A stretch of DNA of 21,738 bases, taken from positions 1-21,738 of the forward strand of contig NZ_CAKRLH010000009.1 of the NCBI RefSeq assembly GCF_934359325.1. Reading direction: 5' to 3'. This DNA comes from an uncultured Porphyromonas sp. GTDB lineage: Bacteria > Bacteroidota > Bacteroidia > Bacteroidales > Porphyromonadaceae. Each line of letters begins with the position of its first letter. Position 1 is the first letter of the stretch. Of the stretch, positions 1 to 8,000 are shown one piece after another. The notes beneath the pieces are model-generated. The model had not been told where the DNA came from. It saw only the letters and a list, made by a program, of their open reading frames with translations, and searched no databases. The translations under genes and the position numbers were made by a program.

Positions 1-2073
1 GGCACATTTGACAGAGACTCTGCTCTGCTTGCGATGGAGGCAGCGGACAAGGAGTCTCTCAGGCTCTACCTCTTTGCACACAAGCAAGAGACGGATATCG
101 ACCTGATCCGATCGGGACATCACTCCACACTGAGCGATGGACGACAAGTGTGGCAGTATAGGGTTACATCGCCCGGTGCGCTGAGTCTGAGCTTCTTCTT
201 CGATCGTGTGAGCCTGCCGGAGGGATCTCTGCTCTTCATCTACACAGACGACGGCAGTAAGGTCCTCGGAGGATACGGTGCTCAGAATATCAGTCGCTCC
301 GGAACCATCGCTACGCAGCCGATCGAGACAGACGACGTGGTGATCGAGGTCCAGGCTCCCGCGGGCAGCAGTCCATCGCTACGACTTAAGGAGGTCAATC
401 ACGGCATCCGACCACTCAACCTGCGCGCCACCTTTGGCTCCAACTTTGGTCGCGCGAGCAGTGCTCTCACCTGCACTCCTGAGGTAGTCTGTATGCCGGG
501 GCTAGATGAGATGAAGCGAGCCGTAGTCGTCGTGGTGATCAATGGTGAAGGTGTCGGCACCGGCACCATGGTTAGCAATACTCAGGGAGACAACACTCCC
601 TACCTCCTGACAGCGGCACACGTGCTGTCCGTCAACTTCTGGCATATGGATGTGGTGCAGCAGGCGGAGCGTACGGTTGCCATCTTTAATTACGAGTCAC
701 CCTCATGCAGCGGAGAGGTGATGCCTGACCTGACTCAGTCGGTGAGCGGCGCCACGGTGGTGGGCTTCGACAAGCCGACTGATGCCTGTCTCATCCGGCT
801 GAATAATATTCCCCCCGAGAGCTATCGTCCCTACTACATGGGCTGGACAGCGGAGAAGCACCCGCAGGGTAATTACATCAACATCCACCACCCCTACGCC
901 ATGACGAAGAGGGTCAATTACTACAATGGGGATGTGAAGGTCAACATCACCTGTGAGACTGACCAAAACTACTTCGATGACCATATGCACTATGAAGTGC
1001 CGGTGTGGGACGTGGGTACCACTGCCGCCGGATCCTCCGGCTCGCCGCTGATCGACAGAGCTCAGAGGGTGATGGGCGGACTGTCTGCCGGTCGGTCGTT
1101 GTGTGGTCTCAAGGCTCCCGACTACTTCTTCTCTCTCGCCAATGTCTGGGAGCAGAAGAGGGAAGCAACCGAGAGCATCGTTCGCGCCCTGTCTCCACGA
1201 GGTGCAGCCACCCTTACTTGCGACGGCAGGGATCCCTACGGATCTCCCAGGAGCCGCGCACGTCGCATCACTCATGTCTCCTCTGCACTGACTGGAGACT
1301 CACTCTCAGGTCCCGGAGCACAGCTGACACCAGAGGTGATCCTCGGCGGTGCTGATGCCGTCGGAGAGCACTACCTCCTAAAGCCCCACACCAAGCTCTA
1401 CGGAGCTTATGTCATGCTGGATATGTCTCAAGTAAAGCCCAATGAGCTAGGGAGCGAGGACGTATCTATGACCCTGGAGGTCTATACTGGAGGCGAGAGC
1501 CCCGCTGCGACTATCCCGGTGGATCTTAGCAAGATCATCCGGGGGACACTGAGTTCGCGACAGGATAATCTCAAGTATCGAGAGGTCTTCGTCTCCTTTC
1601 CTCAGCCGATCGAGCTGTCCGACCGGGGAGAGTTGATCCTGGCTATTCCGACACAGTCACTGCCTAAGGGTGTCTCCATCCTCCATCAGCAGTATAGTGG
1701 AGCGGGAGGTCAGATGATGATCAAGTCGGGCAACAAGTGGACTCCCAGGACACTGACCAAGGGGACAATTGCCCTCTGGATGGATCCCCTTATCGGAGAC
1801 TCTGAGGAGGATCAGGCAGAGCGGTCCTACCCTCTCTTCTCCCTTACAAGCACCTCCCCTGAACAGATCCTCCTGCAGCTCGCCGACAGAGTTAGCGAGA
1901 CGGCAGAGCTAGGCATCTACACCATCTCAGGTCAAAAGGTCTACACGGCCACCCTACCCTCCAGGGCTACCATACTCGACAGGCGTATGCTGGAGGGACT
2001 CGGTGTGGTGGTCATCCACGTCACTGCCGGTAGCGAGCAGCTATCCATTAAGGCACTATTTCCTGCCAACTAA
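1..2073 (+). CDS. Secreted lysyl-endopeptidase-like serine protease with T9SS sorting domain (5' partial)
   Basis: The reading frame is open to the left edge, so the true start and signal peptide lie outside the window; residues are numbered from the internal ATG at 34. Residues about 1-130 resemble the beta-rich propeptide of Lys-C-type endopeptidases (SPGA..., LPEGSLLFIY, VNHGIRP). The chymotrypsin-fold domain follows, with the triad H196 (LLTAAH), D250 (DACLIRL) and S335 (GSSGSP). D363 in the APDYF segment aligns by eye with the S1-pocket Asp of Achromobacter protease I, which would favour cleavage after Lys; this is inference. The last ~75 residues (ISGQKVY..., VVVIHV..., LSIKALF) look like a somewhat divergent T9SS C-terminal sorting domain, so the product is probably exported through the SprA translocon encoded in this same window and anchored or released at the surface. 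A lipoprotein gene follows after 15 nt. The family call is secure; specificity is not. Confidence 0.88.
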   Translation, partial: GTFDRDSALLAMEAADKESLRLYLFAHKQETDIDLIRSGHHSTLSDGRQVWQYRVTSPGALSLSFFFDRVSLPEGSLLFIYTDDGSKVLGGYGAQNISRSGTIATQPIETDDVVIEVQAPAGSSPSLRLKEVNHGIRPLNLRATFGSNFGRASSALTCTPEVVCMPGLDEMKRAVVVVVINGEGVGTGTMVSNTQGDNTPYLLTAAHVLSVNFWHMDVVQQAERTVAIFNYESPSCSGEVMPDLTQSVSGATVVGFDKPTDACLIRLNNIPPESYRPYYMGWTAEKHPQGNYINIHHPYAMTKRVNYYNGDVKVNITCETDQNYFDDHMHYEVPVWDVGTTAAGSSGSPLIDRAQRVMGGLSAGRSLCGLKAPDYFFSLANVWEQKREATESIVRALSPRGAATLTCDGRDPYGSPRSRARRITHVSSALTGDSLSGPGAQLTPEVILGGADAVGEHYLLKPHTKLYGAYVMLDMSQVKPNELGSEDVSMTLEVYTGGESPAATIPVDLSKIIRGTLSSRQDNLKYREVFVSFPQPIELSDRGELILAIPTQSLPKGVSILHQQYSGAGGQMMIKSGNKWTPRTLTKGTIALWMDPLIGDSEEDQAERSYPLFSLTSTSPEQILLQLADRVSETAELGIYTISGQKVYTATLPSRATILDRRMLEGLGVVVIHVTAGSEQLSIKALFPAN

Positions 2074-2088
2074 CACTACAGTACAAAA

Positions 2089-3279
2089 ATGAGCAACACG
2101 TCATTTACCTCTCTTAGCACGGCTTTCACACTTGGCATCCTACTTCTGCTCTCCTCCTGCGGTGGGAGTAAGAGCGACTTTAGGATCCAGGGAACTATCA
2201 CGGGAGCGGTCGGCAAGACTCTCTACCTGGAGCATCAGGGACTCACGTCGATAGAGCCTCTCGACTCCGCCGTCCTGGACGAGCGGGGCAAGTATAAGAT
2301 GAGTGCTGATGCGCCGGAGTATCCGGAGTTTTATCGTCTCAGACTCGACAAGCAGGTGATCCCCTTCAGCGTGGACTCCATAGAGACGATCACGATCAAT
2401 AGTGACGCTCAGAGCTTTGCCACCGGCTATACCGTGGAGGGCTCCATACCGGCAGAGAAGATCAAGCACGTCTGGCTGGCTCAGCTGGATGCCAATGTTG
2501 CTATGTCTCATCTGGTACAGAAGTACGATGATGGAAGCATATCCTATGCAGACTTTGCTCAGCACAGGGACAGCATCCTCGGCAGCTACAAGGAAATAGC
2601 ACAGAAGGTGATCTTCGAGGATCCCAAGTCCCCGGTGGCCTACTTCGCACTCTTCCAGCAGATCGACGGCAATCTTATCTTCAATATCTACGACAAGAAA
2701 GACTCCAGGATCTTTGCTGCCGTAGCTAACGTCTACGACACCTTCTACCCCAATAGTGAGCGTAGAGATCACTTGTACAACCTCGCCCTCCGATCGATCG
2801 CTGTTGTCCGGCAGCAGGAGCAGGCTGCCCGGCAGATCGCCCAGGCAGACTCTCTGCCGAACAGGGAGGTGCGCCACATCGGCTACTTCGACATCACGCT
2901 CCCCGATATCAATGGTCAGGAGATCAGCCTCTCAGACGTGGCTAAGGGGCACGTCACACTCCTCAGTTTCACCTCAATGGACACCGACTGGAGCATAGCT
3001 TATCAGAGTCAGATAGAGAGTCTCTACGAGACCTACTCACCCCGCGGGCTAAGGGTTTACCAGGTGAGCTTCGATGCGGACAGCTATGTGTGGAAGAATA
3101 GAGTGGTCAAGCAGCCCTGGCACAACGTCAGAGATACGGACGGAGTCTACTCGTCCCTCATCGGTCTGTACAACATCAGCTCAGTCCCTGCACTCTTCCT
3201 GATCAATGCCGAGGGAGATATCGTGATGAGAGCAACCTCCTTCGATGAAATAAGAGGACTGCTCAGCAAGCTGCTCTAG
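2089..3279 (+). CDS. Thioredoxin-fold lipoprotein with DUF4369-like N-terminus, no CXXC
   Basis: This is a 396-aa protein with an SPII signal: a hydrophobic LGILLLLSSC segment with the lipobox Cys at residue 24, followed by GGSKS, predicting an outer-membrane or surface lipoprotein. Residues ~30-125 (FRIQGTITG..KTLYLE..., GKYKMSA) match the DUF4369 beta domain found at the N-terminus of many Bacteroidetes TlpA/ResA-like proteins. Residues ~270-396 form a TlpA/AhpC-like thioredoxin domain (LPDINGQEISLSDVAKGHVTLLSF, ISSVPALFLIN with cis-Pro P367). Where the redox motif WCxxC should lie, the sequence reads FTSMDTDWSIAYQ (residues 294-306), with no cysteine. It is therefore unlikely to be a disulfide oxidoreductase and may be a binding or structural paralogue. 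It lies 15 nt after the protease gene, probably in the same transcript. Family assignment is confident; function unknown. Confidence 0.85.
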   Translation: MSNTSFTSLSTAFTLGILLLLSSCGGSKSDFRIQGTITGAVGKTLYLEHQGLTSIEPLDSAVLDERGKYKMSADAPEYPEFYRLRLDKQVIPFSVDSIETITINSDAQSFATGYTVEGSIPAEKIKHVWLAQLDANVAMSHLVQKYDDGSISYADFAQHRDSILGSYKEIAQKVIFEDPKSPVAYFALFQQIDGNLIFNIYDKKDSRIFAAVANVYDTFYPNSERRDHLYNLALRSIAVVRQQEQAARQIAQADSLPNREVRHIGYFDITLPDINGQEISLSDVAKGHVTLLSFTSMDTDWSIAYQSQIESLYETYSPRGLRVYQVSFDADSYVWKNRVVKQPWHNVRDTDGVYSSLIGLYNISSVPALFLINAEGDIVMRATSFDEIRGLLSKLL

Positions 3280-3301
3280 TCCCCCCATCCCACAGCAGAA
3301 C

Positions 3302-3347
3302 AGAGAGTGTGCCCACCCCCGGTGATCGGGAGACGGGCACACTCTCT
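3302..3347. terminator. Hairpin between convergent genes, probable bidirectional terminator
   Basis: Two perfect 13-bp arms, AGAGAGTGTGCCC (3302-3314) and GGGCACACTCTCT (3335-3347), flank a 20-nt loop that itself holds a possible 4-bp stem (CCCG 3318-3321 with CGGG 3327-3330). It fills the gap between the stops of the plus-strand lipoprotein gene and minus-strand thiL. Neither side has a T-run, so it is not a textbook intrinsic terminator, but position and symmetry fit a two-way transcription stop or 3'-end stabilising structure. Confidence 0.7.
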
Positions 3348-3362
3348 TACTATGGTATGTGG

Positions 3363-4397
3363 TCAGCGGAAGTGATCGTAGGGACGGAAGTCTCTCGTGA
3401 CATGTCTCTTCTTCCTCTCCCAGTGGATCATCGGCTCCTTCTGCTCGCTTGGACAGGTCCATCCGATAACGGTAAGAGGGGGGATGCCGCGCTCCCTGTC
3501 CGGCTGAGGTAACTGATCCACCATATCCTCCGAGATCGTGAAGAGGAGCTCATAGTCATCTCCTCCGGTCACTGCCAGGCTCTCGGCACTCCACTTCTTT
3601 CGTCTGGTGCACTCACGAGCCAGCTCATCGGAGATGGGAAGCCGTTCCAGCTGGATCCTGGCATCCACATGTGACTGAGATAGGATATGGGGGAGATCCG
3701 ACACCAGACCATCCGAGAGATCCATCATAGCATGAACACCGGGGATCCTGGATAGTTCCTGACCGAGTGAAAGCCTGGGAGAGGGCTCGTAGTATCTCTG
3801 GAGCAGGAACGTCTGTTCCCCGGTCCCCATTACATCGACCTTACGACTACGCTCCTCTGCGATCAGGCGTCCGGCAGCGGAGTCCCCGAGCGTACCGGAG
3901 ACCACTATCAGATCGCCTGACTGAGCCATCTGCCTGGTCTTCTCATTCCCCTTGAGTATCTTTCCCAGGATGGTCACACTGACCACCACATCTCTATTGC
4001 TGCGTACTGTGTCACCTCCGAGGAGTGCGGTGTGATACTTATTCGTCAGATAGGCGTACCCCTTGCTAAAGCTCTTGACCCAACTCTCATCGAGGTGGGG
4101 AGGGAGAGCCAGAGAGAGGAAGCTGGCAATGGGTGTCCCTCCCATCGCAGCTATGTCGCTCAGATTTACAGCCAGAGAGCGCTGACCAAGCTGATAGGGC
4201 GTCATCTCACCTGACCTATAGTGGACCCCCTCCATCATCATGTCTGTAGTTACAAGGTAGTAGTAAGCATCGTCGTAGAAGCTAAACATCGCACAGTCAT
4301 CGCCCATCCCGAGCTCAAGCCCGGGCATACGCTCCTTCGTCAGCTCCCTGAGTGTCTGTATGATTCCCCTCTCCCCCAGATCCTTTAGTGTGCCCAT
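3363..4397 (-). CDS. thiL: Thiamine-monophosphate kinase
   Basis: This 344-aa protein phosphorylates thiamine monophosphate with ATP to thiamine diphosphate, the last step of cofactor synthesis, in the cytoplasm. The ThiL/PurM-fold signatures occur in order: GMGDDCAMF (31-38) and TDMMMEGVHY (51-60) for metal/ATP binding, LAVNLSDIAAMGGTP (75-89), LLGGDTVRS (125-133), SGTLGDSAAGR (167-177), MDLSDGLVSDL (225-235) and VTGGDDYELLF (276-286). Length fits the family. The start MGTLKDLGERGIIQTL matches the usual ThiL N-terminus (a short lead, then a GE...LI/II segment). It stands alone: no other thiamine gene is in the window and no TPP-riboswitch motif is visible upstream. It is divergent from the Lrp-type regulator and convergent with the lipoprotein gene. 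Confidence 0.96.
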   Translation of the reverse strand: MGTLKDLGERGIIQTLRELTKERMPGLELGMGDDCAMFSFYDDAYYYLVTTDMMMEGVHYRSGEMTPYQLGQRSLAVNLSDIAAMGGTPIASFLSLALPPHLDESWVKSFSKGYAYLTNKYHTALLGGDTVRSNRDVVVSVTILGKILKGNEKTRQMAQSGDLIVVSGTLGDSAAGRLIAEERSRKVDVMGTGEQTFLLQRYYEPSPRLSLGQELSRIPGVHAMMDLSDGLVSDLPHILSQSHVDARIQLERLPISDELARECTRRKKWSAESLAVTGGDDYELLFTISEDMVDQLPQPDRERGIPPLTVIGWTCPSEQKEPMIHWERKKRHVTRDFRPYDHFR

Positions 4398-4472
4398 TGG
4401 CTCCAGTCGCTATTGATTCTTGAGTGTAATACGGCGGAGGCTCCACCTATTACGGGGCAATTGTACGATTTT

Positions 4473-4520
4473 ATGCATTCCCCAACAAATGCATCCTGGT
4501 AATCAATATCCAGGATGTAT
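4473..4520. promoter_or_regulatory. Overlapping inverted repeats in the thiL / Lrp divergent region (candidate operator)
   Basis: Two dyads share sequence here. The first has 7-bp arms ATGCATT (4473-4479) and AATGCAT (4488-4494). The second has 11-nt arms ATGCATCCTGG (4489-4499) and CCAGGATGTAT (4510-4520), complementary except for one G:T, around an AT-rich 11-nt centre truncated to TAATCAATAT. They lie just upstream of a TAnnTTTG-like box and of the Lrp-family start. Lrp/AsnC proteins often autoregulate by binding such dyads with AT-rich centres, so an autoregulatory operator is a reasonable inference, but nothing here proves the factor. Confidence 0.45.
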
Positions 4521-4542
4521 CTAAAAATGACGAGGATTTGCT

Positions 4543-4550
4543 TATTTTTG
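4543..4550 (+). promoter_or_regulatory. TAnnTTTG -7 box, candidate promoter of the Lrp/AsnC gene
   Basis: TATTTTTG fits the Bacteroidetes primary sigma -7 consensus TAnnTTTG and lies 41 nt before the ATG at 4592. No TTTG is present 19-21 nt upstream, so the -33 element is missing or replaced; the inverted repeat ending at 4520 occupies that position. Confidence 0.4.
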
Positions 4551-4591
4551 TTTTTGAAACAAGACTTTCTCATCACGCAGACAATAGTTTT

Positions 4592-5068
4592 ATGAGCTAC
4601 ACCTTAGACAATATCGACATCAAGATACTCAGAGAGCTCCAGAAGAACGGTAAAATAACCACCAAAGAGCTAGCCGGTCGCGTTGGGCTCTCGCAGTCGC
4701 CGGTCTTTGAGAGACAGCGAAAGATGGAGCAAGAGGGCTACATCAGCAAGTATGTTGCCATCCTTAACCCTGAGAAGACCGGCAATAACATCCAGGTATG
4801 GTGCAACATTAAGCTCAAAAAGCACGCACAGGAGATGGGGCAGGACTTCATGGATAAGATCATCGCCTTCGACGAGGTGGTCGAGTGCTATAACACCTCT
4901 GGCGACTACGACTTTATGGTGAAGATCCTGACTCACGATATGTCCGAGTACCAGAATTTTGTACTCAATAAACTGGGAACCATCGACAGCATCGGAAGCC
5001 TCGACAGCGTCTTTGTGCTCGGGGTGGTCAAGCAGACGTCTGCCATACCACTCCGAGACATCGACTAA
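4592..5068 (+). CDS. Lrp/AsnC family transcriptional regulator
   Basis: This 158-aa protein (start MSYTLDNIDIKIL) has the standard two-domain Lrp layout. An N-terminal helix-turn-helix lies at ~5-50 (LDNIDIKILRELQKNGKITTKELAGRVGLS in parts, then SPVFERQRKMEQEGYI). A C-terminal RAM effector/oligomerisation domain lies at ~65-145 (VWCNIKL..., VVECYNTSGDYDFMVKI, IGSLDSVFVLGVVK). I chose the ATG at 4592 over an upstream in-frame ATG at 4538 because the extra 18 residues do not resemble the family and would start inside the TAnnTTTG box. Ligand and targets are unknown; in related proteins they are amino acids and amino-acid metabolism genes. Its TAA overlaps the TAG of convergent sprA. Confidence 0.92.
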   Translation: MSYTLDNIDIKILRELQKNGKITTKELAGRVGLSQSPVFERQRKMEQEGYISKYVAILNPEKTGNNIQVWCNIKLKKHAQEMGQDFMDKIIAFDEVVECYNTSGDYDFMVKILTHDMSEYQNFVLNKLGTIDSIGSLDSVFVLGVVKQTSAIPLRDID

Positions 5069-8000
5069 GGACGGAGACTCAGCATCAGCATCACGCCGTA
5101 GCTAGACTTGCGGTAGGGATACTGGTGTCCGGTCACGAGGGGATTACGTATCTCCTCTCTCCAGAAGCCTCTTAGCGAGAGACTATTGGAGCAGTGGTAG
5201 TCCAGCGTGAGCCTCAGGCTGTGGGAGTCCAGCCCGCGCAGCCTACTCCGACTGCCGCTCCGGATACTTGCCTCCTCCAGCGACGTATGGGTGTAGGAAT
5301 AGCTAAGGTTGCTCTCCAGTGAAGTCCGGGACGATGAGAGTATGGGGATCCCTGAACTGATGAGGGGAGGTAGACTGAGCTGATGTCTGAGGGAGAGATC
5401 TCCGCGCCGGTCGCTCTGCGTGAGGAGTCTCAGGCTCTCGACCATAAGAGATCGGGAGTTACTGAAGACATAGGCCGCCGAGAGCGTGAGCCCCTTACCG
5501 ACTGTGGCGTCTACGCCGATCAGAGGACCAAAGTGGTCCGAAGTGGTGATGGTCTGAAGGTCGTATGGACTCTCGGGAGCGGCATCGCTCCTCAGACGGT
5601 AGTCCGGCAGTTCGAGCAGCCCCTGATACTGATGTTTCACTACAAGGCGAGGTGTCACGGATCGGATCGCATCGGAGATGGAGGCGAGATCCAGCGTGAT
5701 GAGCCAATTAGGAAGAAGGTTAAGCGATGAGGGGAGCCCCTTTTGCTCCCTGGAGCTGACGAGGTAGTGCGATCGGAAGAGCCCGAGGACCCTTTCCCTG
5801 TCAGTATCACCAGCCAAGTCTCTCAAGATCTCTGCTGTGGCATCCCTCCTAAGACCAATGGTAGACATTCTGAGCCGTCCCGTCATCTCTTTCCCCTCTC
5901 CACTGTCACCGCTACATATATAGGAGCGACTCCTGACCTGACTGAGGAAGAGGTCGATGCTCAAACCAGAGAGAGGACGAAGACGCAGGTCACAGGCGAG
6001 GTCGTCCTTGACGAAGTAGGAGGGGAGTCGGCTAAGAGTGGGATCCTCCTTGACCCACTTCGACCTCACTGCATGGTTGATCTCCTCTGCGAAGTCGCTT
6101 ATCCCCAGCATATACCCGAGCGTAGGAGAGATCGCTCTCCCCTGGTGCCCTACCCCGAAGACCTTCCCTGCCTCCGGTAGGAAGCCCGGGATCGTACTTC
6201 CTCCATAGCGACCATACTTCACCTGCACTTCCCCGAGACTCTTCCTGCTGTCAGCCGACTGACCGAGGTTGTACCTCATGAGCAGATCCAGCCTACCATC
6301 GTTGCGGATCGTATGTCCGCTGCTCTCCTCGCCCACGATAACACCTCGCCTCCAGGAGTAGTCTCCACTGTAAGTGAGACTAAGGTAAGCAGGACGGAGG
6401 AGGCGTGGACGCATCGGTGGAGTATGAAGGGAAAGCGTATACCGGCTCTGATACCTGTCGGTAGCACCGAGGGCGGCAATTGAGCGTAGTATCTGTTCTG
6501 AGAATACGCGGAAGGGGAGATCCCTGTCCCGATGATCAATGCTTGACGGAGTATCGTCCACAAGTGCCAGGGTATTGCTGTGGATCGTGACCGAGCCGAA
6601 GGTCACGGGGGACCACTTTATCCCGAGCGAGCGATCCCATAGCCAGTTGTGATAGACCTGAGGGGAGTGCTCCATCTCCTCTCCGGGCGTTGGCAGAAGA
6701 GATGAGTCGTACATTCGGTCCCAGCCACTATGGAGCCGTATATAGTCCCCGGTGCCGCTCTCGCTGAGGTAGTCAATGGTGGAGTGCATCCGCCGACTGC
6801 TCCGATCCAGTGTCTGAGGATCTCTGCGCCGGTGATGCTCTAAGTCGTACGTGAGGGTCAGATCGGACTTAGAGCGCCTGCTCTCCCTCTCAGGTCTCAC
6901 TCTCCAGTTACTCAGACTGAGACGGTCGGCGTGCTCATAGTAGATCGGCTCACCTCCCCTGTAGGGTCGATCGGTATCGTAGGGGTCATAGTGCGGCGTC
7001 CTTCGACTCTCCTGCACAGTATATCTGACCGGCGCCTGTACCCCCCACCGCCCGGGTAGCAGCTTACCTAGCTCGATCATCGACTCCAGGTCGAAGTAGG
7101 CATGAGAGAGCGGCTGTTGCAGTCTCACATCACTCCGTATATCTCCATAGCCGGCACTCTGACGACCCACCTTCAGGCTTGCCGATCCGAGATCTGAGAG
7201 AGTGGCACTGACATCCGTGAGCCATGCACCGCCCGACATTTCCCCTGCACCTGATACCGACAGTTCATTCACCCACACCTCTGCCGAGATCCGTCCACTA
7301 CTCTTATTCCTGACACCTATCAGTATCGCCGTCACATTGCCCAGCGAAGGGTAGCCCCTCAGCGACACCCGCCCTCTGGTGAAGACCTGACTACGGTCCA
7401 CACCGCCATACGACTCCCGCTCCTCTTTCAGCCCTATCAGTTCGTCAAGGTCGATCCGCAGGACATTGGCGGATGGCCATACGATGTCTTGTAGCTCCCC
7501 ACTGCTCATCCCTCTGTAGTCCCTCTGCGGCGTCACCAGCAGAGACTGGCAGTACTCGTAATAATTGGAAGAAAAGTCCGATCCCAGCCTTATGAAAAGC
7601 TCCAGATCCCTATCTCTCACCCCTCCCTCGGCATGAGAATAGAGTACCAGCTGTCGATAATGCCGAAGGTCAAGGTCAGTGGATCGATAGACCGCTGACA
7701 CCTCGTCCCTTGCCATATCCGGGATCGAGATCGCCAGTGCTCTCTCATCGTACCTCACTTGAGAGAGTGCTCCGGAGCGTCTGTCTCTCGCCACTCCCTT
7801 AGGAGAGACGTAGGGAATGGGAGAGCGCCCCGAGTCCTCCTCCAGGCTGTGCGTCTGGAGGGTGATCTCCGCATTGGTCCGCCCGTCGTCTATGGTCGAG
7901 GTGTAGGGTCGCCAGGGAGAAGAGACCAGCCTGATGGCAGCACACCTGAGATGAATCGGCTGTTCAAAATGTCTCAGGGTGAGCCGCACCGAACTGATGT

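Noticed and set aside
4398..4591. TPP riboswitch upstream of thiL
   Set aside because: None of the conserved thi-box segments is visible on the minus strand.
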